A stretch of DNA of 30,450 nt from Eubacterium sp. (GCA_020844525.1 JAJGAH010000001.1:1-30450), one strand, 5' to 3'. Counted from the stretch's first letter, positions 7,065-15,406 are shown. Translations and numbers: made by a program. The notes: generated from the letters alone by a model not told the origin.

Positions 7065-8432
7065 ATGGAGAAGAGGGAAACTTTAGGCTCGCGGCTTGGC
7101 TTTATTCTGCTGTCTGCCGGCTGCGCGATTGGAATTGGAAACGTGTGGAGATTTCCATACATTACCGGCAAATACGGCGGGGGATTTTTTGTACTGATTT
7201 ACATTGTCTTTCTTTTTCTGCTGGGAATACCGGTCATGACCATGGAATATTCTATTGGACGCGCCAGTCAGCGAAGCATTCTGCCTGCGTACCGGATGCT
7301 GGAGAAGAAGGGCACACACTGGCATCTCATGGGATACCTGTCTATGGCAGGCAACTATGTGCTTCTGATGTTCTATTCTGTCGTTGCGGGATGGATTCTC
7401 TATTACGCAGTTCAGATGGCGGCCGGCCGTTTTGATGGCATGGGGACCGAGGAGATCTCCGCAATCTATCAGCATATGATTGGCTCTCCGACAATCCTGA
7501 CCGGATTCATGCTGATCGTTGTCATCGTCACTGCCATTGTCTGCAGCAACGGCCTGCAGGGAAGCGTCGAAAAGGTGACAAAGGTCATGATGATCGCCCT
7601 GATCCTGATCATGATCGTCCTGGGCATCCGAAGCCTGACCCTTCCCGGCGCAGAGAAGGGATTTTCCTTCTATCTGAAGCCGAGTGTCGCCCACATCAAA
7701 AAAGCCGGCCTGTGGAATGTTATGTATGCCGCACTGAATCAGAGCTTTTTTACCCTGAGTATCGGTATGGGCGGCATGGAAATTTTCGGAAGCTATATCG
7801 ACAAGACAAAGCGTCTGGCAGGAGAGGCAGTCATCGTAACCTGTCTGGACACCTTTGTGGCCATTACAGCGGGGCTGATCATTTTCCCGGCCTGCTTTGC
7901 CTACGGCATCTCACCGGATTCCGGTCCAAGCCTGATTTTCCTGACACTTCCCAGGGTATTTGCCTCCATGGCGCTGGGACGTCTGTGGGGAACTCTGTTC
8001 TTTATCTTTCTGTTTTTTGCCGCTCTTTCGACGATGATCGGTGTATTCGAAAATATTCAGGCTTTCGCCATCGACCTGCACCACACCCCGAGAAAAAAGG
8101 CAGGACTGATCAACGGAATCATCATCGCGCTGGGATCCATTCCCTGCGCGCTTGGCTTTAATCTGTGGAGCAGTTTCCAGCCGCTGCGGGCCGGCAACAC
8201 GGTCATGGACATGGAGGATTTCTTCGTCAGCAACATCTGTCTTCCGGTCGGATCCTTTGTGATTATTCTGTTCTGCACCTGGAAATACGGATGGGGATTT
8301 GACAACTATATAAAAGAAGCCAATGAGGGTTCCGGCATACGTGTGCCAAAGCAGCTTAAGTGGTATTTCAAGTACATTCTACCGGTTCTGGTCGGTTTTC
8401 TGGTTGTATACGGAATCGTGACCTATTTTTAA
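7065..8432 (+). CDS. Sodium-dependent transporter of the NSS (SNF) family
   Basis: A 455-residue inner-membrane symporter related to LeuT, MhsT and TnaT, which take up amino acids or related amines with sodium. The TM1 signature GCAIGIGNVWRFPYITGKYGG-like stretch (about residues 19-38) carries the unwound sodium and substrate site. Eleven or so hydrophobic segments follow, ending VLVGFLVVYGIVTYF, which fits the bacterial 11-TM form. The conserved QSFFTLSIGMGGMEIFGSY segment (TM6 region) and the later FAALSTMIGVFE stretch (TM8 sodium site) are present. The start ATG has GAGGAGG 13 bases upstream, a rather long spacing. It lies directly after the MocR-type gene on the same strand. The substrate is unknown; a tryptophan or other aromatic substrate is possible but not shown. 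Confidence 0.92.
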   Translation: MEKRETLGSRLGFILLSAGCAIGIGNVWRFPYITGKYGGGFFVLIYIVFLFLLGIPVMTMEYSIGRASQRSILPAYRMLEKKGTHWHLMGYLSMAGNYVLLMFYSVVAGWILYYAVQMAAGRFDGMGTEEISAIYQHMIGSPTILTGFMLIVVIVTAIVCSNGLQGSVEKVTKVMMIALILIMIVLGIRSLTLPGAEKGFSFYLKPSVAHIKKAGLWNVMYAALNQSFFTLSIGMGGMEIFGSYIDKTKRLAGEAVIVTCLDTFVAITAGLIIFPACFAYGISPDSGPSLIFLTLPRVFASMALGRLWGTLFFIFLFFAALSTMIGVFENIQAFAIDLHHTPRKKAGLINGIIIALGSIPCALGFNLWSSFQPLRAGNTVMDMEDFFVSNICLPVGSFVIILFCTWKYGWGFDNYIKEANEGSGIRVPKQLKWYFKYILPVLVGFLVVYGIVTYF

Positions 8433-8448
8433 AGCGCTCGCAGCCGAA

Positions 8449-8674
8449 TTCAGAAACACACCCTATTATCCTCGAAGACGTACAATCCTTAGCTTTGAGA
8501 CATGCGCTGCTTTGCTTTGAAGCACACACTTCCTGGATTTGAAACACGTACTTCCTGATTTTGAAGCACATACCTCTTGGTCTTTTGAAGCACGTAATTC
8601 TTGATTCTAAAGCACATACCTCCTGGTCTTTTGAAGCACATACTTCTCAGTTTCGAAACATGTACTAATAAATA
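8449..8674. repeat. Degenerate tandem array, about ten 22-24-bp units
   Basis: Units resembling TTTGAAGCACATACYTCYTG begin at about 8449, 8471, 8494, 8516, 8538, 8560, 8584, 8606, 8630 and 8652. The steps are 22, 23, 22, 22, 22, 24, 22, 24 and 22 bases, close to two helical turns. The outer units are more diverged. There are no unique spacers, so it is not CRISPR. It fills the space between the transporter stop codon and the terminator. Confidence 0.65.
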
Positions 8675-8694
8675 CCGCATAATCCGGTTATCAC

Positions 8695-8725
8695 AAAGGC
8701 GCCCAGGTCTGACCCGGGCGCCTTT
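8695..8725. terminator. Terminator between the transporter and cupin genes
   Basis: AAAGGCGCCC (8695-8704) pairs perfectly with GGGCGCCTTT (8716-8725); the loop is AGGTCTGACCC. A broken T-rich run follows on the plus strand. It ends the plus-strand transporter unit and lies just past the 3' end of the convergent cupin gene. Confidence 0.8.
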
Positions 8726-8747
8726 CCTTTATTTATTTCTGCTTACT

Positions 8748-9515
8748 TCACATCATTTCAACGTTATACTGTCTGCTTGAGATCAGCAGTGCCAGACAAT
8801 CCTCATCATCAGTGCGAAAACGCTCGCTGATATACCTTGACGGAAACCAGATAAAATCTCCCTTTACACAAACGCCAAAGGATGTCAGAAGTCTGCCACG
8901 GATGATATAAAGTCCGTATGCGCAGGAATACCTGTGCGCCGGTCTCTCAAAATCCGGTGGGAATCGAACGTACTCCACTGTCATCCCGGTCTCCCTGTCA
9001 ACCAGGAGGGGCTTTACAAAAAATCTGCAGCCGATCGGCTCTTCCTTTTCAATCCAGCTCTCATTGCCAAAGACAGGATAAGCCTTCAGCTGGTTATCCT
9101 TCTGAAGCAATTCCCGCAGCGCTTCACTTCCGGCAACAGGCTGATCCAGAAATTCGATGTCAAATGGGCGGTTTGCAACGAACAGAAAGCGGCAGTCTTT
9201 TCCCGGCGCGGCACCGTGACCGCAGGGATAACCGGCCGGATTCCAGATGAAGGTCTCCGGCTTGTAGATGGCATCCCCCATCTTCAGTTCGCCATCAATT
9301 ACATAGATTCCATGGGCGCAGTTGTGCTTGTGCTCCGGCTTCCAATATCCTTCCGGATAATGGGAAAACCACAGCACCGCTCCATTGAGCGGATCATGAA
9401 TCATCGGCTTGTACTCGGAACTGCATTCCTCTCTCTTATCCCGAATCTCCCAGCCTTCCTTGTCATCTACATTAAAAACCTTTGGTGATAATAATTGCAT
9501 TACCCTGCGCGCCAT
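8748..9515 (-). CDS. Two-cupin (bicupin) protein
   Basis: A 255-residue cytoplasmic protein with two cupin barrels. In the first, PEHKHNCAHGIYVIDGEL (about 60-77) supplies H62, H64 and H68, and GYPCGHG supplies H100, a reasonable metal site. The second repeats the pattern as PAHRYSCAYGLYIIRGRL (about 192-209) but keeps only the first histidine, so it has probably lost metal binding. Spacing and the HGxYVIDGEL wording resemble ChrR-like cupins, but substrate and reaction are unknown. The start ATG 9515 has GGGGA 12 bases upstream; an internal ATG at 9500 is a weaker alternative. It stands alone, transcribed toward the terminator at 8695-8725. Confidence 0.8.
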   Translation of the reverse strand: MARRVMQLLSPKVFNVDDKEGWEIRDKREECSSEYKPMIHDPLNGAVLWFSHYPEGYWKPEHKHNCAHGIYVIDGELKMGDAIYKPETFIWNPAGYPCGHGAAPGKDCRFLFVANRPFDIEFLDQPVAGSEALRELLQKDNQLKAYPVFGNESWIEKEEPIGCRFFVKPLLVDRETGMTVEYVRFPPDFERPAHRYSCAYGLYIIRGRLLTSFGVCVKGDFIWFPSRYISERFRTDDEDCLALLISSRQYNVEMM

Positions 9516-9929
9516 ATCGTAACTTCATCCCCCACTATCCAACGAACTGATCACCGGGTAAATGTGGCTGATTCCAGTTCGTGGTCACTAAATTCCCGTC
9601 GTACCTGATATCTGTTTATTCCCTCTGCATCAGATTCCAGCTTTCGTAAACATTCTCCTTTTCAGTATACTTCCAGCTTTACTACATTACAAACCGAAAA
9701 TTTTCATTTCCCGGGCTTCTGACCAAAAACACACGCCTTTACCGTATATCCTGCGCAAAATACATTCCATAGACAGTACAGCTTCTCATGCCTGTTTTCT
9801 TTTCACAGAATTTTCACAATCGTATATTCAAAAGAACACATATTTTTCATATTCTTTTCAGGGAATCAAAATCGGACTATCATTTCCTTTCGGTGGTCCG
9901 GATCCCATCAATCCCAATAGAAAAAGAAA
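9516..9929. promoter_or_regulatory. Divergent upstream region with TTCACA direct repeat
   Basis: This 414-bp gap separates the cupin gene (minus) from the ABC operon (plus). TTCACA occurs at 9802-9807 and again at 9813-9818, exactly 11 bp apart. CATATT (9839-9844) lies 20 bp after the second copy and is a possible -10. This is the layout of OmpR/PhoB-family response regulator sites and recurs upstream of the PDZ gene. Near the cupin gene, ACGAACTG (9542-9549) and CAGTTCGT (9575-9582) form perfect 8-bp arms. No gene is seen in the gap. Confidence 0.5.
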
Positions 9930-9947
9930 ATGAAGGGAGTTAAAAGG

Positions 9948-10994
9948 ATGATTGAAGTTGAACATCTGACCCGGCGCTTTGGCGACCACATTGCGGTAAA
10001 TGACCTTAGCTTCACAGCTGACAAGGGTACCATTTACGGCTTTCTCGGCCCAAACGGGGCAGGCAAATCCACAACCATGAACATGATGACCGGCTATGTG
10101 GCGCCGTCCTCAGGAACGGTAAAGATCGATGGCTTTGATATTACAAAGCAGCCGGAGGAGGCCAAGAAGCGTATCGGCTATCTGCCTGAGATCCCTCCGG
10201 TTTACCCGGATATGACTGTAAAGGAATATCTGTTCTTCGCCGCGGAACTGAAGGAGGTTCCTAAGGCAGACCGGGCAAAGGCCGTTGCAAATGCCATGGA
10301 AAAGACCGGCACGAAGAACATGGAGAACCGCCTGATCCGGAACCTGTCTAAGGGATATAAGCAGCGTGTGGGCCTTGCACAGGCTATTATCAACAATCCG
10401 GACATCATCATTCTGGATGAGCCGACCGTTGGTCTGGACCCAGAGCAGCAGAAAGAGATGTTTGACTATGTCAGAACACTGCGGGAAGACCACATCATCA
10501 TACTGAGCTCCCACATCCTTTCGGATGTCAGCGCACTGTGCGACTATGTATGGATCATCAGCAATGGAAAGCTGGTCGCCAGCGACAAGCCTGAGAACCT
10601 GCGTACCTCCATGAATCACAAGCAGGAGATTCTCATCGACGTCCTCGGCGATGACCAGCAGGCACTCGCAGAGGCTCTCCGCCGCATCGATCTGGTGTCC
10701 GGCGTGGATGTTTCCGTCAGCAAGGACCCCGGCAAGGGTGCTCCAAAGGAGCTGCACGCCGTCATTCACTCAGAGCAGACCCTGGATATCCGCCCGGCAG
10801 TATCACAGGCAGTATTCAGCTCCGGCATGTACTTCCTGTCTATGAACCGCAATGAGAGTTCCCTGGAAGATGTATTCCTTTCTCTCACCAGTCAGGATGC
10901 CGGCAATCAGAAGAACGACAGAAAGAGTCGTCCTTCCAAAGCCAGGAAAAATAAATCTTCTGATTCCGATCCGAAGGAGGTATCTGATCGATGA
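9948..10994 (+). CDS. ABC transporter ATP-binding protein of a Gld-like exporter
   Basis: ATPase subunit that powers the adjoining membrane protein. Walker A GPNGAGKST lies at about 34-42, the signature region reads LSKGYKQR (133-140) and Walker B IIILDEPTVGLDP starts near 153, followed by SSHIL for the switch histidine. A C-terminal extension of about 150 residues ends in a basic, Ser/Lys-rich tail. The start is ATG 9948 with GGGAG eight bases upstream; an ATG 18 bases earlier overlaps that site and is rejected. It overlaps the next gene by ATGA, so the two are translationally coupled. The ATPase/GldG/DUF4340 grouping matches gliding-motility-related ABC clusters, which in Firmicutes have no settled substrate. 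Confidence 0.92.
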   Translation: MIEVEHLTRRFGDHIAVNDLSFTADKGTIYGFLGPNGAGKSTTMNMMTGYVAPSSGTVKIDGFDITKQPEEAKKRIGYLPEIPPVYPDMTVKEYLFFAAELKEVPKADRAKAVANAMEKTGTKNMENRLIRNLSKGYKQRVGLAQAIINNPDIIILDEPTVGLDPEQQKEMFDYVRTLREDHIIILSSHILSDVSALCDYVWIISNGKLVASDKPENLRTSMNHKQEILIDVLGDDQQALAEALRRIDLVSGVDVSVSKDPGKGAPKELHAVIHSEQTLDIRPAVSQAVFSSGMYFLSMNRNESSLEDVFLSLTSQDAGNQKNDRKSRPSKARKNKSSDSDPKEVSDR

Positions 10995-13267
10995 AGGCAA
11001 TCACTAAAAAGGATTTTCAATCGAACTTCCATTCCATAACAGGCTGGCTTTTTATCGCTGTATTCTGGGCCTTCCTGTCATTTTTTGTCGCAAATTACAA
11101 CTTTCTGAGTCTCTCCTCAGATCTGACAAGTGCACTTTCCACCGTTGAGATCATCTTCCTGATCCTGATGCCGATACTCTGCATGCGGTCCTTCTCGGAA
11201 GAGCAGCGTCAGAAAACCGACCAGATTCTTTTCACCGCACCGGTATCTGTAGGACAGGTAGTATTTCAGAAATTTCTGGCGCTTGCAGCAGTCTACACTA
11301 TCCCGGTGCTGATGACCTGCATCTATCCTCTGATCCTGAAGGCCTTTGGCAATGTATCCTTCGGTTCTAACTATATTGCCATTCTTGGTGTGTGGCTCTA
11401 CGGATTGGTCTGCATCGCCATCTGCATCTTCGCTTCCTCTCTGACAGAGAATCCGATTGTTGCGGCGGTTCTTTCTTTTCTGTTCCTCTTTGTAATGTAC
11501 CTGATCCCCACCATTGAAAATATGTTCACCTCCAGCACCGTCCTTACAAAAATCCTGGAGGCAATCAATGTTCGTGGACAGTTTGAGAATTTTCTTTCAG
11601 GAAGTCTGAGCCTGACTGCTGCCATCTACCTGGCAACTGTCATTTTCCTGTTCCTGTTCCTGACCACACAGATCATTCAGAAGCGTCGCTATTCTATTTC
11701 AAAAAAGACATTCGCGCTGGGCGCATACAGCTCTGCGATGATCGTTGTTGTACTCGCAATCACAGTCATCGTAAATCTGGCTGCTGCCAAGCTTCCGGAC
11801 TCACTGCAGAATATCGATGTGACATCCAACCGTCTCTATTCCCTTACCGATGATACGAAAAATCTCGTGTCCGGTCTGGATCAGGATGTCACAATCTACG
11901 TGCTCGACAAGGAAAGCTCCTCAGATGAGACACTGAACAAGACACTGAAGAGTTATGAAGCTCTGTCCGACCATATCAAGGTAAGCTATATCGATCCGGC
12001 CAAGGATCCTACCTTTATTCAGAAGTACACAGATGATACCTCAAATATCTACATGAATTCTCTGATCGTCGTCTGCGGGGACAAGAGCAAGATTGTCAAC
12101 TTCAGCGACATCTATGAGACCTCCATGGATTACACCACATATTCCCAGAAAACAACCGGCTACGATGGCGAGGGTCAGATCACTTCTGCCATTGACTACG
12201 TCACCAGCAGCAGCAATCCTGTCATCTACACACTGACCGGCCACAACGAAACCTCGCTCTCCACTACCTTTACAGACGCTGTCAGCAAGATGAACATCGA
12301 TCTTGAAGACCTGGACCTCATGCAGAATGACAGCATCCCGGACGATGCCGAGGCAGTCATCATCAATGCACCGACCACTGACCTTTCCAGCGATGATCTC
12401 CAGAAGCTGGAGGACTACCTTGGCAAGGGCGGCAATCTGATCGCTGTGACCAACTACCAGGCAACCGATGACATGACAAACTACAAGACCCTGCTCTCAT
12501 GGTACGGCGTCACACTGCAGGACGGCGTTGTCATGGACAGCGACAGCAGCCGCTACTACCAGTACCCGACCTACCTGCTGCCGAATGTGGAAAGCGATAC
12601 CATCACCTCCGGCATCACAAACGGATACATCATGGCTCCGTTCTCACAGGAGGTCACCTATGACTCCAGTGACAGCTCTGTCACCTATACACCGCTCCTG
12701 GAAACGTCCGAGAGTGCTTATTCTCACAGCAGTGTTCAGAGTGCCTCCGATATGGAACAGACCGACAGCGATAAGCTCAGCACGAGAATTCTCGGTCTGA
12801 AGGCTGTCAAGAGCCTTGGAAGCTCCACAAGCAGCACAAGTGAAAGTGTGAGCAGCTCCTCAAATGGAACACAGAGCAGCGCTGTCAGCAGCTCTTCCGC
12901 ATCCGGAAACAGCGTAGCCAGCAGTTCTGCTGCGGATGAACGCGTTGTAAGCAGCTCCTCTGCATCCGGAAGCAGCAGTGCAGATGCAAGCTCCTCCACT
13001 GCAATAATTTATACATCATCCTATATCTTTAACGACAATGCCAATGAGATGGTATCCGGATCGAACCTTTCTCTGTTCAGCGGTTCCATCCAGGCTGTAA
13101 ACAAGGACACCACGACGCTGTCCATCCCGTCAAAATCAGTGGATGATACATCCATTACCATGGCAACCCACACAGCAGTCATGCTGACCATTCTGTTTGT
13201 CATTCTGATCCCGATCGCTCTGCTTGCATTCGGTATTGCCATCTGGATGATCAGAAAGAAAAAATAA
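10991..13267 (+). CDS. ABC-2 type permease fused to a GldG-like auxiliary domain
   Basis: A 758-residue membrane protein. Residues 1 to about 235 form an ABC-2 permease with six hydrophobic segments (the GldF part). A further membrane segment near 240-262 leads to an extracytoplasmic GldG/ABC_transp_aux domain (about 270-590) containing VISTLTGHNETSL-like and VIINAPTTDLSSDD segments. A strongly serine-rich stretch (about 608-671) follows, with VSSSSASG repeated. One last membrane segment (about 728-752) ends in RKKK. GldF and GldG are separate in Bacteroidetes; a single fused chain is common in Clostridia. AAGGAGG precedes the start by 10 bases. The serine tract looks like a flexible, possibly surface-exposed linker, shared in style with the next two proteins. 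Confidence 0.88.
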   Translation: MKAITKKDFQSNFHSITGWLFIAVFWAFLSFFVANYNFLSLSSDLTSALSTVEIIFLILMPILCMRSFSEEQRQKTDQILFTAPVSVGQVVFQKFLALAAVYTIPVLMTCIYPLILKAFGNVSFGSNYIAILGVWLYGLVCIAICIFASSLTENPIVAAVLSFLFLFVMYLIPTIENMFTSSTVLTKILEAINVRGQFENFLSGSLSLTAAIYLATVIFLFLFLTTQIIQKRRYSISKKTFALGAYSSAMIVVVLAITVIVNLAAAKLPDSLQNIDVTSNRLYSLTDDTKNLVSGLDQDVTIYVLDKESSSDETLNKTLKSYEALSDHIKVSYIDPAKDPTFIQKYTDDTSNIYMNSLIVVCGDKSKIVNFSDIYETSMDYTTYSQKTTGYDGEGQITSAIDYVTSSSNPVIYTLTGHNETSLSTTFTDAVSKMNIDLEDLDLMQNDSIPDDAEAVIINAPTTDLSSDDLQKLEDYLGKGGNLIAVTNYQATDDMTNYKTLLSWYGVTLQDGVVMDSDSSRYYQYPTYLLPNVESDTITSGITNGYIMAPFSQEVTYDSSDSSVTYTPLLETSESAYSHSSVQSASDMEQTDSDKLSTRILGLKAVKSLGSSTSSTSESVSSSSNGTQSSAVSSSSASGNSVASSSAADERVVSSSSASGSSSADASSSTAIIYTSSYIFNDNANEMVSGSNLSLFSGSIQAVNKDTTTLSIPSKSVDDTSITMATHTAVMLTILFVILIPIALLAFGIAIWMIRKKK

Positions 13268-13272
13268 TAACG

Positions 13273-13335
13273 GCTGAAATCCCGGGTTTCAGCATCAGAA
13301 GAAGGCAAGAGATCTGCTGAACCCCCGGGATACAG
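13273..13335 (+). promoter_or_regulatory. Two alternative hairpins inside the ABC operon
   Basis: GCTGAAA (13273-13279) and TTTCAGC (13287-13293) make a 7-bp hairpin around TCCCGGG. A related sequence, GCTGAACCCCCGGGATACAG (13316-13335), can instead pair with 13279-13293 through ATCCCGGG and TTCAGC with one bulge. The two folds exclude each other. There is no T-run. This may protect or process the mRNA between the permease and DUF4340 genes. Confidence 0.4.
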
Positions 13336-13369
13336 AAAGAGAATAACTGACAAGGACGGAAAAATTTTT

Positions 13370-14002
13370 ATGAAAAAACAGAAAATACAGCTGATTATTC
13401 TTCTGATTGTACTGGCAGCGGCCATTGGCATTTACTTTGCAGTAAAAGCCTGGAACAAGAAAGAGGAAGAGAAGGAATCAGCGGACGACAGCACCTATAC
13501 TGCATTGTCACTCACAGACGATGAGATCAAGGCTATTACAAACATCACAGCCACAAATGATGCCGGCGGCTTCAAGGTCAGCCATGACACAAAGGAGGAC
13601 ACCTGGACCTTTGATGACTTCCCGGATGAGACCGTGGATACCACACAGATCCAGACGATGACAAAGGATATGTCCAGTCTCAGCTCTGATAATGAGATCA
13701 CCGGAGTCACCGATTTCTCCCAGTACGGGCTGGACGATCCGGCGATGGAGATAACCGTCACATTCTCTGATGGAACCTCTCACAAGCTGGACGTTGGTGA
13801 TTACAACAGTCAGATTTCTGAATACTATCTGCGGGTGGATGATGCCGATACCGTTTATACGATATCCTCGACAATCTACAGCGATTTCAATCTGACGACA
13901 TCTAATCTGGTGGCAAGCACTTCATCCTCAAGCTCCAGCACATCAGAGCCCACAGAAACTGTCTCTGCAAGCAGTACAGCCACGGTTTCCTCTGCTTCCT
14001 GA
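13370..14002 (+). CDS. Short DUF4340 membrane-anchored protein
   Basis: A 210-residue protein with an N-terminal membrane anchor (about 7-25) and the rest outside the membrane. The central part carries the DUF4340 hallmark YGLDDPAMEITVTFSDG followed by a beta-rich stretch. The C-terminal 30 residues are almost all Ser, Thr and Ala. DUF4340 proteins next to GldF/GldG genes are usually longer, so this appears to hold a single repeat. Only a weak site (GACGGA) precedes the ATG. It lies 102 bp after the permease gene, across the hairpins at 13273-13335. It is presumably the third component of the same transport complex. Confidence 0.82.
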   Translation: MKKQKIQLIILLIVLAAAIGIYFAVKAWNKKEEEKESADDSTYTALSLTDDEIKAITNITATNDAGGFKVSHDTKEDTWTFDDFPDETVDTTQIQTMTKDMSSLSSDNEITGVTDFSQYGLDDPAMEITVTFSDGTSHKLDVGDYNSQISEYYLRVDDADTVYTISSTIYSDFNLTTSNLVASTSSSSSSTSEPTETVSASSTATVSSAS

Positions 14003-14019
14003 TATTGTAACATTGGAAT

Positions 14020-14062
14020 TTCACGACCTGTTCACGATTTCTTCACGGTTATTTTCTATGAT
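14020..14062 (+). promoter_or_regulatory. Promoter of the PDZ gene with three TTCACG repeats
   Basis: TTCACG occurs at 14020-14025, 14031-14036 and 14042-14047, exactly 11 bp apart each time. TATGAT (14057-14062) lies 20 bp after the second copy, the same distance as at the ABC operon promoter. Hexamers at 11-bp steps are typical of OmpR/PhoB-family response regulator sites. The third copy lies between the regulator box and the -10. Confidence 0.6.
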
Positions 14063-14124
14063 ATTCGTAATGGAAGGGATCGGTACAGCGATCATCCTCC
14101 TCTTACAGAAGGGAGTTCTTAATT

Positions 14125-15333
14125 ATGCTTGACGAACAGAATAATAATACACAAAATAGCAATACAACACAGAATACAATAAACAACGAATCCGGTGCAG
14201 GTGACAATAACGCACAGAACAGTGCAGCCGCCAACAACACAAATGCGCAGAATAACACAAATTCTGCACAGAATACAGGCAGCACTGGAAACAGCAATAA
14301 TCCATGGGGCCCCCAGAATGGTGACAGCCAGAATCCTGGAAACAACGGGAATCCATATACCGGTCAGAACCAGAACGGCAATGGAAATCCCTGGGGAAAT
14401 CAGAACACCGGGAACACTGCGAATGCATGGGGAAACACCGGCAATGGAAATAATACAGATCCATGGGGAAATCCCAGTAACGGAAACACCTCCGGCGGCC
14501 GCAACCCCTGGGGAAATAACGGAAATGGTAATCCCTATGCAGGAAACGGGTCAAATAATTCCTGGAATGGCAATGCAGGCGGAAACAATGGTTTCTACAA
14601 CGGGAATCCGCACCATGGTTCCTGCCCGCATCACGGTGGAAACGGAAAGAATATCGCCCAGAAAATCGGTCTTTTCATTCTCTCAGGCGCTGTAGCAGGC
14701 GCAGTGGGCGCGGGTATTCTGTCCGCTACGATTCCTGCGGCAATCAATCACTCGGTCAGCAGTGCAGCTTCAGAGATCGAGAAATCTTTTGATTCGGATT
14801 TCTCCAATAATCTTCCGGATTTCGGCCAGGGTGACGGCAATATACAGTTACCTGGTCAGAGTGATTCCGGAAATGACAGTGGAAATGGAAACAGTAACGG
14901 AAACGGAGGAAAGTCCGACAGCGGTGATTCTGACAGCGGAAATTCCTCAGATCAGAATGATTTGCAGAGCAGTTCCTCAGACAGCAGTTCCTCACAGATT
15001 GATGAAAATGCAGGATTCCTGGGCATCACCTGTGCTGATATTGAGTCTCTGGAGGATGTCGATACCTCGGATTACCCGGATGGTGTCTATGTAAAGACTG
15101 TACTCTCAGGCAGCCCTGCATCCCTTGCAGGTCTCAAGGAGGGCGATATCATCACAAAGGTTGATGACACATCCGTAACCTCCTTCAATGACCTGAAAGC
15201 CATCATTTCCAAGCATTCCTCCGGTGACAAGATCACCATTACCGTGGAGCGCAAGAGCGGAAATGACTGGAAGACCTCCACACATGACGCAACACTGATT
15301 TCCTACGCAGAGGCTGAAGGAAAGAGTCAATAA
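14125..15333 (+). CDS. Membrane-anchored PDZ protein resembling HtrA without its protease
   Basis: A 402-residue protein in four parts. Residues 1-175 are Asn/Gly-rich with repeated NPWGN-like units and a small His cluster (HHGSCPHHGG). A membrane segment spans about 180-205. Residues 210-292 are a Ser/Gly/Asp linker. A PDZ domain (about 297-393) begins GFLGITCADI and contains SPASLAGLKEGDIITKVDD, like the PDZ of HtrA/DegP. The N-terminus, anchor and PDZ match clostridial HtrA architecture, but no trypsin-like His-Asp-Ser domain lies between anchor and PDZ. GGGAG precedes the ATG by nine bases. Its promoter carries the same regulator boxes as the ABC operon, so it probably acts in the same envelope response, perhaps as a binding-only adaptor. 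Confidence 0.8.
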   Translation: MLDEQNNNTQNSNTTQNTINNESGAGDNNAQNSAAANNTNAQNNTNSAQNTGSTGNSNNPWGPQNGDSQNPGNNGNPYTGQNQNGNGNPWGNQNTGNTANAWGNTGNGNNTDPWGNPSNGNTSGGRNPWGNNGNGNPYAGNGSNNSWNGNAGGNNGFYNGNPHHGSCPHHGGNGKNIAQKIGLFILSGAVAGAVGAGILSATIPAAINHSVSSAASEIEKSFDSDFSNNLPDFGQGDGNIQLPGQSDSGNDSGNGNSNGNGGKSDSGDSDSGNSSDQNDLQSSSSDSSSSQIDENAGFLGITCADIESLEDVDTSDYPDGVYVKTVLSGSPASLAGLKEGDIITKVDDTSVTSFNDLKAIISKHSSGDKITITVERKSGNDWKTSTHDATLISYAEAEGKSQ

Positions 15334-15367
15334 TTGTGCTGCGCTCACAATTACAAAATCATCGCAT

Positions 15368-15406
15368 AAAAGAGGGACGTGAACATCTGTTTCACGTCCC
15401 TCTTTT
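15368..15406. terminator. Bidirectional terminator after the PDZ gene and the sugar operon
   Basis: AAAAGAGGGACGTGAA (15368-15383) and TTCACGTCCCTCTTTT (15391-15406) form a perfect 16-bp stem with a 7-nt loop. The A and T runs at the two ends let it work on both strands, ending the PDZ transcript and the ten-gene minus-strand operon. Confidence 0.9.

Noticed and set aside
8449..8674. CRISPR array
   Set aside because: Units abut without unique spacers, are themselves degenerate, and no cas gene is present.
8489..8680. Minus-strand open frame of about 63 codons across the tandem array, with repeated AGGAGGTATG-like strings
   Set aside because: The peptide is just the translated repeat; the apparent ribosome binding sites come from the repeat unit and no real start or family is seen.
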